DNA of 64,000 bases from Vibrio neptunius (GTDB lineage Bacteria; Pseudomonadota; Gammaproteobacteria; Enterobacterales; Vibrionaceae): positions 806,001-870,000 of the forward strand of contig CP079859.1 of NCBI GenBank assembly GCA_019339365.1. Reading direction: 5' to 3'. The position numbers and the translations under genes are program-made. The notes below the pieces were generated by a model. That model saw only the letters and a program-made list of their open reading frames with translations, was not told where the DNA came from and ran no database searches. Below, piece after piece: positions 37,720 through 48,873 of the stretch (positions are counted from its first letter, which is position 1; each line of letters begins with the position of its first letter).

Positions 37720-38487
37720 ATGGTTTCAAAACAACGCAGTGTTTCTCGCCTTATTGCTCAAGCCGGGCAAATGCTGCTTGCTCACGGAGCAGAGAGCACA
37801 TTGGTAGGGGATGTGACTCGACGCATTGGACTGGCTAGTGGCATGGATGAAGTCGAAGTTTCTTTGTCTGCCAGCTCGTTAGTGGTGACAACTGTGTATC
37901 AAGAGCACTGCATTACCACCGCACGCCGTAGCCCCGATCGTGGTATTAACATGCGAGTTATTACTCAGGTTCAGAGGATCTGCATAATGCTAGAACGCGG
38001 AATCATCGATCATACTTTAGCGCAGCATAAGTTAGACCAGATTAATCCAGAGCGATACAATCGTTGGTTGGTAGCAATAATGATCGGTTTATCTTGTGCT
38101 GCATTTAGTCGACTAGCGGGGGGCGATTGGGTGGTCTTTGCTATGACATTCATCGCTTCTTCGATTGGGATGATAGTCAGGCAGGAAATCGGCCATCGTC
38201 ACTTTAATCCTTTGATGAACTTTGCCGCGACAGCGTTTGTTACAACTGTTGTTTCAGCACAAGCGGTGATTTATGGGCTGGGTAATTCGCCGTTTTTGGT
38301 TATGGCCTCTTCGGTACTGATGTTGGTGCCAGGGTTTCCTTTAATTAATGCTGTCGCGGATATGCTCAAAGGCTATATCAATATGGGCATTGCTCGCTTT
38401 GTTATGGCAAGCCTGCTTACCTTGGCAACCTGCCTTGGTATCGTCGCGGCCATGAGCCTAGTTGGTGTCTGGGGGTGGGTGTTGTGA
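37720..38487 (+). CDS. yjjP: ThrE-type exporter subunit YjjP (DUF1212)
   Basis: N-terminal half of the split threonine/serine exporter family (ThrE), 255 residues, close to E. coli YjjP. The soluble part has AHGAESTLVGDVTRRIG and the membrane part shows RWLVAIMIGLSCAAFSRLAGG and LLVPGFPLINAVADMLKG-type sequence (VLMLVPGFPLINAVADMLKG). About five hydrophobic helices are visible. E. coli YjjPB has been reported to export succinate. Its TGA overlaps the yjjB ATG by one base, so the two are coupled. Confidence 0.92.
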   Translation: MVSKQRSVSRLIAQAGQMLLAHGAESTLVGDVTRRIGLASGMDEVEVSLSASSLVVTTVYQEHCITTARRSPDRGINMRVITQVQRICIMLERGIIDHTLAQHKLDQINPERYNRWLVAIMIGLSCAAFSRLAGGDWVVFAMTFIASSIGMIVRQEIGHRHFNPLMNFAATAFVTTVVSAQAVIYGLGNSPFLVMASSVLMLVPGFPLINAVADMLKGYINMGIARFVMASLLTLATCLGIVAAMSLVGVWGWVL

Positions 38488-38957
38488 TGTGGTTTGATTT
38501 ATTGGTTGCTTTGCTCAACGACATGCTGTTTGCCGCGGTTCCTGCTGTGGGCTTTGCTTTAGTTTTTAATGTGCCTCAAAAAGCCTTAGTTTATTGTGCA
38601 ATCGGGGGAGCAATTGGGCATGGTTCACGCTATTTGATGATGCATTTTGGTATCCCTATCGAATGGGCCACCTTTTTTGCTGCGATGTTGGTTAGTATTA
38701 TTGGTATCCATTGGTCTCATCGCTTTCTCGCTCATCCTAAAGTGTTTACGGTAGCCGCGTTGATTCCTATGGTTCCAGGTGTATTTGCTTTTAAGGCAAT
38801 GATAGCCTTAGTGGAGCTCAATCACAGAGGATACAGCCATGAGTTGGTGGCCATGTTGGCGGAAAACTTCCTCAAGGCAATGTTTATAATTGCAGGATTA
38901 GCGGTTGGCTTAGCCATGCCGGGGTTGCTATTCTATCGCCGGAAATCGATAGTCTGA
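38487..38957 (+). CDS. yjjB: ThrE-type exporter subunit YjjB
   Basis: C-terminal half of the split ThrE exporter, about 156 residues from the ATG at 38487; GTG codons at 38475 and 38484 are alternatives. It aligns by eye with E. coli YjjB: AVPAVGFALVFNVPQKAL, GAIGHGSRYLMM and FLAHPKVFTVAALIPMVPGV. It is almost entirely hydrophobic helices. Together with YjjP it should make an inner-membrane organic or amino acid exporter. The downstream gene folA follows after 22 bases. Confidence 0.92.
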   Translation: MWFDLLVALLNDMLFAAVPAVGFALVFNVPQKALVYCAIGGAIGHGSRYLMMHFGIPIEWATFFAAMLVSIIGIHWSHRFLAHPKVFTVAALIPMVPGVFAFKAMIALVELNHRGYSHELVAMLAENFLKAMFIIAGLAVGLAMPGLLFYRRKSIV

Positions 38958-38979
38958 GACGTTTAAAGGAGCATCAGCA

Positions 38980-39462
38980 ATGATCATCAGTATGATCGCC
39001 GCCATGGCAAAAGATCGAGTAATTGGTAAAGACAATCAAATGCCGTGGCATCTGCCAGCAGATTTTGCTTGGTTCAAACGTTGTACTATGGGCAAGCCAG
39101 TTGTTATGGGACGTAAGACGTACGAGTCGATTGGCCGTCCACTTCCAGGCCGCCAGAACATTGTGATCAGCCGTGATGCCAACTTAGCCATTGAAGGCGT
39201 CACAACAGTGATCTCTATTGATCAGGCCTTAGAGGCTGCTGGTGAGGTAGACGAAGTGATGATCATTGGTGGTGGTACTATCTATGAGGCTTGCCTGCCT
39301 AAAGCCAATAAATTATATGTCACTCATATTAAAGCAGAGATTCAAGGCGATACTCAGTTCCCATCATGGAGTGATGAGTTTAAAGAAACTTACTCCGAGT
39401 CTTATTCTGCTGATGAGAAGAACGCCTACGATATGCGTTTTGTCGTATTGGAAAGAAGCTAG
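38980..39462 (+). CDS. folA: Dihydrofolate reductase FolA
   Basis: Chromosomal, trimethoprim-target dihydrofolate reductase, making tetrahydrofolate with NADPH. The 160-residue product has MIAAMAKDRVIGKDNQMPWH (about 5-24; active-site acidic position follows in LPADFAWFK) and MGRKTYESIGRPLPGR (about 42-57), and IIGGGTIYE (about 95-103). AAAGGAGC precedes the ATG. It is followed by the second copy of the palindromic repeat and converges with apaH. Confidence 0.98.
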   Translation: MIISMIAAMAKDRVIGKDNQMPWHLPADFAWFKRCTMGKPVVMGRKTYESIGRPLPGRQNIVISRDANLAIEGVTTVISIDQALEAAGEVDEVMIIGGGTIYEACLPKANKLYVTHIKAEIQGDTQFPSWSDEFKETYSESYSADEKNAYDMRFVVLERS

Positions 39463-39502
39463 CTTATAGCTCCGTATTTCAACTGTGAGGCATTAAATCA
39501 TT

Positions 39503-39605
39503 GTCATTCCATAGAGCGACGAAGGAGAGAGTAGGGAATCTTTACAAAAGGGAGCTTACTATTGGAGATTCCCAACTTAGTCGTTCCTCCTGCTTGGGAA
39601 TGACG
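39503..39605. repeat. Palindromic dispersed repeat, copy 2
   Basis: Second copy of the element at 6900-7002. The left arm (39503-39541) is identical to copy 1 over 39 bases. The right arm (about 39566-39605), from AGATTCCCAAC to GGGAATGACG, is an imperfect reverse complement of the left. The central 25 bases or so differ from copy 1. It sits between the convergent ends of folA and apaH, almost touching the apaH stop. Confidence 0.8.
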
Positions 39606-39613
39606 TTGGTATA

Positions 39614-40421
39614 TTAAGATAACGCCTTTTGAGTAAAGAACTGCTTATCTTCCCATCTCAACATCGTCAGGCTACCACCCCACACACAACCTGTATCTAA
39701 TCCAATGACATCTTTGCCAGTATAGCCTTCCAATGCTGCCCAATGGCCGAACAACACTATCTTATTCAGCGGGATACGATTGTTAAGTTTAAACCATGGC
39801 GTTAAATGACTATCTTGGACATCTTTTTGGTGGCCGCTTACAGGCCATATCTAGCCTTCCATCGGAAAAGCAGAAGCGCATTCTTGTGAAGGCGTTAATG
39901 ATATATCGGTAGCGCTCAATGCCCTTGAGTTTGTCATACCAATAATCTGGCTGATTATCGTACATGTTTTTGATCAGCCAATGCCATTCTTTACTCTGTA
40001 AAATGGCTTCGACTTCTCTGGCACAGTTTCTAGCGACATCAAGCGACCATTGCGGTGAAATGCCTGCATGGCACATAATGAATTCATCATGCTCCGCGAT
40101 AAGGGGTTGCTGGCGAAGCCAATTGAGTAGCTCTTGTTTGTCGTCAGCATCAAAGATAGGAGCGGTCTTATCCTTGCTCTTAACTTTGTGTACACCTATT
40201 GAGACGGCGAGTAAGTGCAGGTCATGATTACCTAAAACCACTTTAGCTGATTGGCCTAAATCTTTGATAAAGCGAAGTGTTTCTAACGATTTTGGCCCTC
40301 GAGCAACCAGATCTCCTGCAACCCAGAGTGTATCAGATTGCGGTTTGAAGCCGGCTTGTTTAAGGAGTAGTTGCAGCTCATCAAAGCAGCCTTGAATATC
40401 ACCAACAATATAATTGGACAC
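39614..40421 (-). pseudogene. apaH: Diadenosine tetraphosphatase ApaH, frameshifted as sequenced
   Basis: Symmetrical Ap4A hydrolase, a metallophosphatase that also removes Np4 caps from RNA. The first frame shows IVGDIQGCFDEL, VAGDLVARGPKS, VLGNHDLHLLA and CHAGISPQWSL. After CKRPPK it is thrown out of frame by five Ts at 39824-39828 where four are needed. In the restored frame it continues [20 protein letters not shown], then the conserved [12 protein letters not shown] and [15 protein letters not shown], ending QKALS at a TAA (39614-39616). The restored length is 268 residues, close to E. coli. It is the last gene of the lptD-surA-pdxA-rsmA-apaG-apaH operon. Confidence 0.94.
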
Positions 40422-40439
40422 AAAAATTCCTAAATGATA

Positions 40440-40817
40440 TCAGTTGAGAATATTAGGTAGAGCAAGTCTAAACGGCTCAATTTCGGTGATAAACTCTCGG
40501 CCTTTCTCATCAAGAAGAATGTATTGACCTTGCATGACGCCAACGGGAGTTTCTAGAGCGGTACCACTGCTGTAGGTATACTCATCACTACCTGGAATAA
40601 AAGGCTGCTGACCTACGACACCATCGCCCTCAACGGTCATTTGTTTGCCATTGGCATCTGTGATTAACCATCGACGACTGATGAGCTTAACGGTTTGATT
40701 ACTTAAATTTTTAATAGTTATGATATAGGCAAAGACGTAGCGCTTGGAATCGGGTTGAGATTGTTCCGAAATGTATTTGGTATGAACTTGAACTTTAATA
40801 CAAGGGTTAGCTTCCAT
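40440..40817 (-). CDS. apaG: ApaG domain protein ApaG
   Basis: A 125-residue protein (Co2+/Mg2+ efflux protein annotation is historical) with a fibronectin-III-like fold. Visible are [20 protein letters not shown], the family's [20 protein letters not shown] and [17 protein letters not shown] motif (here [20 protein letters not shown]). I start at the ATG at 40815-40817, preceded by AGGAG. It lies between rsmA and apaH in the operon. Confidence 0.95.
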   Translation of the reverse strand: MEANPCIKVQVHTKYISEQSQPDSKRYVFAYIITIKNLSNQTVKLISRRWLITDANGKQMTVEGDGVVGQQPFIPGSDEYTYSSGTALETPVGVMQGQYILLDEKGREFITEIEPFRLALPNILN

Positions 40818-40888
40818 GTAGACTCCTGCGTGCAAGTCAAAAAATTAGAGCTGTAGACCAACAGGTTACAACTCTAATTATATGAAGA

Positions 40889-41695
40889 TTATTTGTGATT
40901 TGCGTCTAACCAGTTAGCTAAATCAACGAACTGTTCCAGAGTCAGATTCTCGGGACGCATACCAGGGTTAATACCCAACCGCTCCAGCGTTTCAGCATCG
41001 ACCAGAGATTTAAAACAGTTGCGAACGGTTTTGCGTCTTTGGTTGAAGCCTTCACGACAAACGCGATCTAACCAATTCAGACTGGTCGCTGGGTATGGCA
41101 GAGTCTCATATGGGACGAGGCGAACAACCGCTGAATCAACTTTTGGTGGTGGGACGAATGCTGTTGGAGGCACTTCTAGCACCGGAACGACTTTACAGTA
41201 GTATTGCGCCATTACCGTTAGACGGCCATAAGCCTTAGTGCCAGGGCCTGCGGCTAAACGATTCACCACCTCTTTTTGCAGCATAAAGTGCATGTCTTGA
41301 ATATCTTTATGGTATTCAAAGAGGTGGAACATCAAAGGTGTAGAGATGTTGTATGGTAGATTGCCAAAGATGCGTAATTTATTGTTAGGCTTAACCAATT
41401 GTGTGAAGTCAAAACGCATGGCGTCGCCTTCATGAATGGTCAGCTTATCCGCAAGTTCAGGATGAGTCCTTAAACGTTCCGCGAGATCTCGGTCAAGTTC
41501 AATGACAGTGAACTTATCGACTTCTCGACCTACAGGCTCAGTAATCGCGCCTAGACCCGGACCGATCTCAACCAAGTTTTGACCTGGCTTAGGATTGATG
41601 GCAGAGACAATCCCATCAATAATGTATGGGTCGTTCAAGAAGTTTTGACCAAAGCGCTTACGTGCTTTGTGTCCTAAATGGACATCATTTCTCAT
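40889..41695 (-). CDS. rsmA: 16S rRNA dimethyladenosine transferase RsmA (KsgA)
   Basis: Dimethylates A1518 and A1519 of 16S rRNA with SAM. The 268-residue product has [17 protein letters not shown] (about 14-30), the SAM-binding [13 protein letters not shown] (about 42-54) and the catalytic [16 protein letters not shown] (about 110-125). It is preceded by pdxA 12 bases upstream. Confidence 0.98.
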   Translation of the reverse strand: MRNDVHLGHKARKRFGQNFLNDPYIIDGIVSAINPKPGQNLVEIGPGLGAITEPVGREVDKFTVIELDRDLAERLRTHPELADKLTIHEGDAMRFDFTQLVKPNNKLRIFGNLPYNISTPLMFHLFEYHKDIQDMHFMLQKEVVNRLAAGPGTKAYGRLTVMAQYYCKVVPVLEVPPTAFVPPPKVDSAVVRLVPYETLPYPATSLNWLDRVCREGFNQRRKTVRNCFKSLVDAETLERLGINPGMRPENLTLEQFVDLANWLDANHK

Positions 41696-41707
41696 AGTGT
41701 TCTCAAG

Positions 41708-42700
41708 TTAACTGGTTTTCTTGTCGACAAGCTCAATAGCATGAGCGAGTGCCGTTGTAAAACTTCCTGTGTCTGCATCACCTGTCCCTGCAAGGTCTAA
41801 TGCCGTACCGTGATCCACGGATGTCCTGATAAATGGGAGGCCCAGAGTAATGTTCACTGAACGACCGAAACCTTTGTATTTTAGCACCGGAAGAACCTGA
41901 TCGTGGTACATGCCTAGTACGGCATCCGCCTCGTTGAGATACTTTTCGTTAAAAATCGTATCAGCTGGTAATGGACCGACAAGGTCAATACCGTCTTCCT
42001 GGCGCAGCTTGTTCAGCGTTGGTGTGATGGTGTCAATCTCTTCCCTACCCAGACAGCCATCCTCTCCTGCGTGTGGATTCAACCCACAGACGTATATTTT
42101 AGGTGATGAAATAGCAAACTTCTCAACCAAATCCTGATGGAGAATATGGACTATTTTCTTTAGTCTATCTTCGGTTACCGCTTTAGAAACGTAAGCCAAT
42201 GGAATATGAGTTGTCACCAAGGCAACTCTGAGTCCTTCTGTGGCCAGCATCATCACCACCAGTGGTGTATTTGATTTGTCAGCAAAGAACTCAGTATGAC
42301 CACTAAACGCGACGCCAGCTCGATTAATTACGCCTTTGTGTACAGGACCAGTGACAATAGCATCAAACTCACCATTCATACAGCCCAAAGCGGCTCTTTC
42401 TAGTGTTTCTAGTACATAGTGGCCATTTTTCTCATCGAGCTGACCCACAATCGCAGGGACATTAAGCGCAATATGATCGATAATCAACGAGCCAGCTTGC
42501 TGAGGGGTAGGAAGCGCCTCAGCATCATAATCAATTAGTTGTACGTTGATATCGAGTTGTTTAGCGCGTTGCTCCAGCAAATCCTTATCGGCACTGACCA
42601 CTATTTGATGTGGCCAGCTTTGTTTCGAAAGGGCTAAAACTAAATCCGGTCCGATTCCTGCGGGCTCCCCTGCGGTGACCACAATACGCTTAATTGTCAT
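41708..42700 (-). CDS. pdxA: 4-hydroxythreonine-4-phosphate dehydrogenase PdxA
   Basis: NAD-dependent enzyme of the DXP-dependent pyridoxal phosphate pathway. The 330-residue product has [16 protein letters not shown] (about 9-24), HTEFFADKS (about 134-142), the metal-binding [13 protein letters not shown] (about 205-217) and [13 protein letters not shown] (about 263-275). Its start overlaps the end of surA by 11 bases. The Epd enzyme of the same pathway is encoded at 15954. Confidence 0.98.
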   Translation of the reverse strand: MTIKRIVVTAGEPAGIGPDLVLALSKQSWPHQIVVSADKDLLEQRAKQLDINVQLIDYDAEALPTPQQAGSLIIDHIALNVPAIVGQLDEKNGHYVLETLERAALGCMNGEFDAIVTGPVHKGVINRAGVAFSGHTEFFADKSNTPLVVMMLATEGLRVALVTTHIPLAYVSKAVTEDRLKKIVHILHQDLVEKFAISSPKIYVCGLNPHAGEDGCLGREEIDTITPTLNKLRQEDGIDLVGPLPADTIFNEKYLNEADAVLGMYHDQVLPVLKYKGFGRSVNITLGLPFIRTSVDHGTALDLAGTGDADTGSFTTALAHAIELVDKKTS

Positions 42701-43985
42701 CTTGCCCTTCCTTGACGACTTCTACGAAAGCACTTGCCCTGATTTCTTGCAGCCAAGCACTAGCTTCTTCATTAAATTTACGATTAAAGATAATGCGATA
42801 GGCTTTATTCTTGAGCGCTGAATCTGTGCGGTCAACCTCACGGCGCTCCATCACTTCGACAATATGCCAACCATGCACGGTTTTAAATGGTTCGCTTATT
42901 TGGCCAACAGGAAGAGTGTCAATTTGATGTTTGAATTCAGGAACGTAGAGGTCTGAAGTCTGGAAACCCAATTCACCTTGTTGTGCTGCTGACCCCGGAT
43001 CTTGGCTATATTGCTGAGCCATTTCACCAAAAGTTGCTTCGCCCAACTGAATACGGCGAGTGATATCGCGTAACTCTTTTTGCACCCCTTCATCGCTGAG
43101 GATTACTGTAGGTTTAATCAGAATATGTCGTGCATTGACCTCTGTCACAGCAACCGTTTCTAGGCCTTTCACATCCTCGATTTTTAGAATGTGGAAACCG
43201 ACACCGCTGCGAAATGGACCGATAACACTGCCTTTGTTCTCTAGGTTGATTTGGTCTGCAAAGATAGTAGGCATTTCTTCTTTGCGCATCCAGCCCCAAT
43301 CACCACCTTGCAGTGCTTTTGGACCTTTTGAATAGGTATATGCCAAAGTGCTGAAATCAGCACCTTGATTAAGCTCCTTGACGATTTGATTGGCTTTCTC
43401 TTCAATGGCTGCCTTGTCATCACCATCATTCACACGAAGTTGGATATGGCCAATTTTGTATTGTACTGTTGCGTTGGTTTCTTTAGCCAACATATTTGCT
43501 AGGTTATCAACTTCAGCCGGCAAAATGTTGATTCGACGGCGAACTAATGCGTTTCGAGCTTCACTAGCAGCAATTTCTTTGCGAACCTGTTCACGGAACT
43601 GCGCGTAGCTCAATCCTTCTTTTGCTATAGAATCAGTCAGTTGCTCAAGCGTCTGATTGTTGTTCTCTGCAATTTCTTCGATCGCTTCATTTAGGCGGCT
43701 GTCATCGATAAGAATGCCAATACGTTGCGCTTCCTGCTGCTGGATGGTGTCTACTATTAGCTTTTCTGTGACTTGTTCACGCAGAGTCGCGTCAGCAGGT
43801 AGCGATTGTTGGTTTTGTTTAGCATTCGCGCGAATAGTTTTGAGAGAAGTCTCTATATCACTTTGCAATACTACGCCGCCATTTACAATCACCGCGACTT
43901 TGTCCAGTTCGACAGGCTCTGCTTGTACAAAAGAAAACTGGCTGGCTGCAATTAGCCCAAACAAGGTTTGCTTCCAAAGTTTCAT
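42690..43985 (-). CDS. surA: Periplasmic chaperone and peptidyl-prolyl isomerase SurA
   Basis: Chaperone for outer-membrane proteins. I start at the ATG at 43983-43985, after AGGAAA, giving 431 residues. Residues 1-22 form a signal peptide ending VQAEP. The N-terminal chaperone domain ([20 protein letters not shown]) is followed by two parvulin domains, seen as [10 protein letters not shown]...[12 protein letters not shown] and [10 protein letters not shown]...[14 protein letters not shown]. Its neighbour lptD is one of its main clients, an arrangement also found in E. coli. Confidence 0.97.
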   Translation of the reverse strand: MKLWKQTLFGLIAASQFSFVQAEPVELDKVAVIVNGGVVLQSDIETSLKTIRANAKQNQQSLPADATLREQVTEKLIVDTIQQQEAQRIGILIDDSRLNEAIEEIAENNNQTLEQLTDSIAKEGLSYAQFREQVRKEIAASEARNALVRRRINILPAEVDNLANMLAKETNATVQYKIGHIQLRVNDGDDKAAIEEKANQIVKELNQGADFSTLAYTYSKGPKALQGGDWGWMRKEEMPTIFADQINLENKGSVIGPFRSGVGFHILKIEDVKGLETVAVTEVNARHILIKPTVILSDEGVQKELRDITRRIQLGEATFGEMAQQYSQDPGSAAQQGELGFQTSDLYVPEFKHQIDTLPVGQISEPFKTVHGWHIVEVMERREVDRTDSALKNKAYRIIFNRKFNEEASAWLQEIRASAFVEVVKEGQDDN

Positions 43986-44037
43986 AAATTTCCTGTTAAA
44001 AGAATGAGCCTGCGAATTTAGACCACAGGCTTTCAAA

Positions 44038-46407
44038 TTAGTTGTTTAAGAAGAACGGGCGACCGTAACCTAAAGAGCTATTAGCCGTATCAGATCCTGT
44101 CACGCCGGAGTCAGAGCCGATAGAAGTGCCGAATCCAATAATACCGAAATTAAAGCTGAAGTTGTTTTCATATATAGGCTGTACGGGATCAGACAGTAAA
44201 CCACTGCGCAGTTGATTGCTGTACGAGAAGCCGATATACCAGCAATCTGATCTGTAACTTAGGTTGGTTAGCCATTCCAAATCTTCTTTGGTTGTTAGGT
44301 CATAGAAATATTGGGCACTTGCATACCACTTTCTGGTTAGTTGATAACCTGCAATTAAGCCTGCCTGAGAAATGCCATCTTTGGTTAGGCTATCTAGAGG
44401 CAGGCTGTCTCCTACGGTACTGTCAAGATAACTACGTGTAACGTAGCGATAGTTACCTTGAATGAATCCTCCGGAGAATCGATATTCAAGTGTGCTATTA
44501 CCAAGCTGAACTTCACTGGTGTCTATATCATATTGGATACCACCATGATAGAAGAGGTAGTCGTCATAGTTGAAGTCCATTTCGACCGCCCATGCAGAGT
44601 AATCGGATTTGTTATCTTGATTGGAGATATTGGAATTTTTAGTATCTTTGTCCAAGTAGAAGATTTGTCCGAATGAGATATTCAGGCGTTCTTTATATTG
44701 TTCATCAAAAAAGCGAGTGGAAGCGCCATAACTAAACTGGTTAGCTGCGGCAATTCTGTCTACGCCACTGTACTTACGGCTGCGGAACAAACCATAGTAA
44801 TCGGTTTGAAGGAGCGTCGTATCATAGAGATAAATTTCACTTTGATCTTCTTCAGGCACATACAAATATTGGATCTGAGGTTCCAATGTTTGAGTGTAGC
44901 TATCGAACAGAACGGTATCTCTCTCTAAAACGACACCTGCATGGGTCCGAAACTCTGGAATGACTCGTGAGGTTGACTCTTTTAAGTTGTAGCCTTGGCT
45001 ACTAAAATCACTCAGGTTGAGTCCCCCTAAATCTTGCTGATAGTAGGTCCCTAAAACTCGAGCTTCTGTGGTCCAAGTTCCCCAAGTAGTGCCAACAGGT
45101 ATTTTTATACCAGGCTCAACATGCACTCGCGTTGCAGACGGTTTAGCGGGATCATCAGTATCAAATTGAGACACATGGCTGATCACATCGAAATCGAGAT
45201 AGCGCATTAACTCCGGAGAATAATAGTTAAACTCGACTTGAGGTAACAGTCGGTATGGCGTGTTACTGCTGGTGGTTAATACTTGAAAATCTCTAGTTAA
45301 AACGGCGGCATCCCATGTTAAAGAACGATAAGTAGCTCTGGCTTCTTGTAGAAGCTGACCATCGGATTGATTGCCTAGGCTTGAGTCAATATTGGAAAAA
45401 TAGCTAATATCACTGACTTTCGAGTAATCAATTTCAAATTTCCAATTCTCTTGGAAAATACCGCTGTGTTGCCACTGAAATCCCCAACGGTCACCTTGCT
45501 CTGGGTACTTTTGATCATCAGGTAAATACTCAGATTTGAGCGTACTATAGCCGAGGTCTGAGAGGTATCTAAATTCGCTGTTGAGCTGGGTGCCTCGCTC
45601 CTGCATATACTTTAGAGTGGTCTCTAAGTCGTAGTTTGGTGCCAAGTTCCAGTAAATCGGCACCTGCATTTCAAAGCCATCACTAGAACCGTAGGAAACG
45701 GTTGGATATAAGAAACCAGTTTTACGCGTATCACCAATGGGGACGGTCAGAAATGGTAGGTAAAAAACAGGGACGTTTAGTATTTCAAACCGAGGGTTAT
45801 AGAAGGTGGCTTCCTCTTCGTTTTGATCGATATCGATGCTCGAAGCCTTCATTCGCCAAGATTTGTCACCTTCTGGACAAGAAGTGATCGTGCCATCCTC
45901 TATCTCATAGACAGCTTTGCCTGTTTTGGATACATAGACAGCTTCACCGCGACCAGGCTCACACAAGAATTTATAGTTGGTATTCTCTAATGTCACTTGT
46001 TCAGTATTCAGATGATTTACGGCTTTGTCCGAGATCGTTTTTAACTCGCCATCGCTGAATGTCACGTTACCCTCAGCGACGACAATATTATCTTGCTGAT
46101 GAAGAGTGACATTGTCCGCTTTCATGCGTTTTTTGCCTTGTACAACGGTTACGTTACCACTATAGGTCGATTTATCACCATTGATCGCTTCTAAGCTATC
46201 GGCTTCAACGTTAATTGGCAGTTGTTTTGCGTTTTCAGGCTCCTCTTCATTGACCAAGCATTGATCAATAAGGTCTAATGTTTGGCGTTCGCCAATGAAC
46301 GGCATTTCTTGTGACGTGTCCAGAGGGATGTCTTCAGCCTGAGCCTGAGGCATAAGAAAAGCGGCACTAATTGAAGTGGCTAACAAGGTGCGAGGAAAAC
46401 GTGACAT
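44038..46407 (-). CDS. lptD: LPS assembly outer membrane protein LptD
   Basis: Outer-membrane beta barrel that with LptE inserts lipopolysaccharide into the outer leaflet. The 789-residue product has a signal peptide ending AQA (about residue 24), an N-terminal OstA/beta-jellyroll domain ([20 protein letters not shown], about 46-65) and a long aromatic-rich barrel from about residue 210. Disulphide-forming cysteines are seen at residues 49-ish (DQCL), in FLCEPGR and TSCPEG, and in RSDCWY near the C terminus. It heads lptD-surA-pdxA-rsmA-apaG-apaH and diverges from djlA. Confidence 0.97.
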   Translation of the reverse strand: MSRFPRTLLATSISAAFLMPQAQAEDIPLDTSQEMPFIGERQTLDLIDQCLVNEEEPENAKQLPINVEADSLEAINGDKSTYSGNVTVVQGKKRMKADNVTLHQQDNIVVAEGNVTFSDGELKTISDKAVNHLNTEQVTLENTNYKFLCEPGRGEAVYVSKTGKAVYEIEDGTITSCPEGDKSWRMKASSIDIDQNEEEATFYNPRFEILNVPVFYLPFLTVPIGDTRKTGFLYPTVSYGSSDGFEMQVPIYWNLAPNYDLETTLKYMQERGTQLNSEFRYLSDLGYSTLKSEYLPDDQKYPEQGDRWGFQWQHSGIFQENWKFEIDYSKVSDISYFSNIDSSLGNQSDGQLLQEARATYRSLTWDAAVLTRDFQVLTTSSNTPYRLLPQVEFNYYSPELMRYLDFDVISHVSQFDTDDPAKPSATRVHVEPGIKIPVGTTWGTWTTEARVLGTYYQQDLGGLNLSDFSSQGYNLKESTSRVIPEFRTHAGVVLERDTVLFDSYTQTLEPQIQYLYVPEEDQSEIYLYDTTLLQTDYYGLFRSRKYSGVDRIAAANQFSYGASTRFFDEQYKERLNISFGQIFYLDKDTKNSNISNQDNKSDYSAWAVEMDFNYDDYLFYHGGIQYDIDTSEVQLGNSTLEYRFSGGFIQGNYRYVTRSYLDSTVGDSLPLDSLTKDGISQAGLIAGYQLTRKWYASAQYFYDLTTKEDLEWLTNLSYRSDCWYIGFSYSNQLRSGLLSDPVQPIYENNFSFNFGIIGFGTSIGSDSGVTGSDTANSSLGYGRPFFLNN

Positions 46408-46555
46408 CGAGTTTTACTATCCTGTTTAACTTGATATATCCGGTGAATAGGTGACCGAATGTAAAATAAAACGGTCCCTATAATAAAGGAATTTATAGCT
46501 TACGGCACTATCAGACCGCTTTATGAAGAAAAAATTCAGAGATTGAGAACACATA

Positions 46556-47407
46556 ATGCATATTTTCGGCAAAATACTTGGCACTTTTTTTGGTTTCCTC
46601 ATGGGAGGACCGTTTGGTGCGATATTCGGCCTTTTTTTAGGTCATCAGTTCGATAAAGCACGCAGATTGCGCCAAGCTGGTTTTAACCCTGGCTTCGGTG
46701 GTGGCCCCAGCCAAACTGAACGTCAAGAAGAATTTTTTAAAGCTGGTTTCGCCGTGATGGGGCATGTAGCGAAAGCTAAAGGACAAGTTACTCGTGAAGA
46801 AATTCAGTTAGCGACCACCATGATGGAACGGATGAATTTGCATGGTGAGCTGCGACGCGCTGCACAAAATGCATTTCGTGAGGGTAAGGAAGCCGACTTT
46901 CCGTTGGAAACTGTGTTGGAGAGAGTTCGAATTTCTGCTGGGGAGCGATTTGATCTGATGCAGTTCTTCTTAGAATTGCAGATATCGGCAGCGTTTGCTG
47001 ATGGAGATATTCACCCTAGTGAACGTAGTGTTCTGCATAAAGTGGCAAAAGGGTTGGGTTTCTCTTCCGATCAGCTTGAGCAGCGCTTACGCATGCAGGA
47101 AGCGGCATTCCGCTTTCAGCAAGGCGGTTTTGGAGGACATTCAAATAATGGTCACTCTCATCAATACGGACGAGGGCAGCAAGCATCGACTGCCGATCAG
47201 CTTAGTGACGCGTACAAGCTTTTAGGTGTTGACAGCAATGCCGATACGAAAACACTTAAACGTGCATACCGTAAACTGATGAATGAACATCATCCAGATA
47301 AACTGATGGCTAAAGGTCTTCCGCCAGAAATGATGAATGTAGCCAAAGAGAAGGCACAAGAAATCCAAAGTGCCTATGATCTGATCAAAAAAACTAAAGG
47401 CTTCTAA
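46556..47407 (+). CDS. djlA: DnaJ-like membrane co-chaperone DjlA
   Basis: Type III J-domain protein anchored by one N-terminal membrane helix. The 283-residue product has a glycine-rich hydrophobic anchor (about 7-30, GTFFGFLMGGPFGAIFGLFL), a central TerB-like helical domain (about 56-200) and a C-terminal J domain (about 217-283) with the HPD motif in NEHHPDKLMAKG. It stimulates DnaK, and in E. coli affects the Rcs capsule system. It diverges from lptD and is followed by a terminator. Confidence 0.96.
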   Translation: MHIFGKILGTFFGFLMGGPFGAIFGLFLGHQFDKARRLRQAGFNPGFGGGPSQTERQEEFFKAGFAVMGHVAKAKGQVTREEIQLATTMMERMNLHGELRRAAQNAFREGKEADFPLETVLERVRISAGERFDLMQFFLELQISAAFADGDIHPSERSVLHKVAKGLGFSSDQLEQRLRMQEAAFRFQQGGFGGHSNNGHSHQYGRGQQASTADQLSDAYKLLGVDSNADTKTLKRAYRKLMNEHHPDKLMAKGLPPEMMNVAKEKAQEIQSAYDLIKKTKGF

Positions 47408-47751
47408 AAGTAGTTAAGCCGAGCAAATAAATAGCCTGATGTGTTTTATCATCAGGCTTTTTACTTCCTATAGTTCAATCAACAGTGATGTGACAATTGG
47501 ACCTGCTTGGGGCCATCATCGACTATATGCTCTTGCAAATTCATATAGGATACTGCCTGCTCATATCACGGACACGATTAAACTTTAATGAATCTGAATG
47601 ATTAATAAGTATTAATTAAGGGACTTATGCGCGTCTCGAGATTGTAATGTTCTCTCCTTTTGCACACATGCAAAACGGTCCTCCTTTTTATTCAAACAAT
47701 ACGGTTGAGCTAAGTCGTACAACTCAGTAGCTAGCATAGGAAGCTATTGAA
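47408..47751. other. Intergenic region djlA / porin gene
   Basis: Holds the djlA terminator and then about 290 bases of A/T-rich DNA upstream of the porin, where its promoter must lie. AGGAAG precedes the porin ATG. I see no other named element. Confidence 0.6.
47432..47462 (+). terminator. djlA terminator
   Basis: AGCCTGAT and ATCAGGCT form an eight-pair stem with a short loop, followed by TTTT. Confidence 0.85.
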
Positions 47752-48873
47752 ATGAGTGAACATTTATTATCAAAACCGCAGTTTCTGATGGCTCTTGTAG
47801 CCGTCACTGCATTAATGACTGCCAGTGAAGTGTATTCTTCTGAACAACAAACAGTGAGTGTGACGGGTGACTATTACGCATTTGGGTTAACTTCCAGTGA
47901 AACGCTTTCAGGAAAAGAGGGTACTGCAGCCGCTGGCATCGCTAGGGTAACCATTGATTGGTGGGCTTATCAAGATGAAACTGACCTAGATAAAGGGTCA
48001 TTAAGATTGAGGGTCGATCATAAACATGATTATACCGAGGATGCTCCTTCTCAGTTTGTTATGGGGAATATCGGTGGTTTTGGCTTAATACAGCCCGCTT
48101 TTAGTGATATTGGTTCAAGACTTACCAATCTGTACTGGAAGCATGAGTTTAATGCACAAGATACAGAAATGATGGTCGGTTTTTTAGATAGCACGGACTA
48201 CATTGACACTTACGCGCTTGGCAATCCCTACTCCGGCTTTTCTAATATCCAGTTCAGTACGGGCTCGGGCTCTATTGCTATTCCTGATGAATCGACATTC
48301 GGGGTTTCTGTTCGGCACATGATGTCCGAAAATTTTTATGGCTATTTAAGCTTCTCTGATGCGAAAGCAGACTCGACCGAGCCGTTTGATGGGGTTGAAA
48401 ATTTTTTTCGCGAAAACCAATATTTTAAATCGCTGGAAATCGGGTGGGTACCTAGCAAAGATGCATTTTATATGCAGAACTCTCACCTGACGATTTGGCA
48501 TAGTGACGGGCCTAAGGCTCAGCCTAGTGAGAACTATGGGGCTAATTGGTCGACCATTTATAAAATGGGCAGTTGGGTGCCTTTCTTCAGAGCCGGTGTC
48601 GCAAAAGGGCCAGAAGCACTCTATAAGTCGTCTGTTGTTGCTGGAACTGGTTATCTCGGGTTAGGACCCGGAACACTTGGTGTTGCGGTCGGCTGGGCAA
48701 AACCTAATGCTCCGTTTGATGATACGTTCAACTCTGAACTTTATTATCAAATGAATTTTGGCCCTGTATCGATAGCCCCCAACGCTCAATATCTTAGCCG
48801 CCTTCCTTTCAACTCTCAGGTAGATAGTGCTTGGGTATTTGGTATCCGAGGGAGCATAAAAGTGAGTATTTAG
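47752..48873 (+). CDS. OprB-type carbohydrate-selective porin
   Basis: A 373-residue outer-membrane porin of the OprB family. A long signal peptide of about 29 residues ends near EVYSS. The mature part has the family features: VTGDYYAFGL, FNAQDTEMMVGFLDSTDYID, YSGFSNIQFSTGSGSIAIPD and the C-terminal SAWVFGIRGSIKVSI. It ends with Ile rather than the usual aromatic residue. OprB porins take up sugars under nutrient limitation. No sugar transport or catabolic gene is adjacent, so the substrate is unknown. Confidence 0.8.
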   Translation: MSEHLLSKPQFLMALVAVTALMTASEVYSSEQQTVSVTGDYYAFGLTSSETLSGKEGTAAAGIARVTIDWWAYQDETDLDKGSLRLRVDHKHDYTEDAPSQFVMGNIGGFGLIQPAFSDIGSRLTNLYWKHEFNAQDTEMMVGFLDSTDYIDTYALGNPYSGFSNIQFSTGSGSIAIPDESTFGVSVRHMMSENFYGYLSFSDAKADSTEPFDGVENFFRENQYFKSLEIGWVPSKDAFYMQNSHLTIWHSDGPKAQPSENYGANWSTIYKMGSWVPFFRAGVAKGPEALYKSSVVAGTGYLGLGPGTLGVAVGWAKPNAPFDDTFNSELYYQMNFGPVSIAPNAQYLSRLPFNSQVDSAWVFGIRGSIKVSI

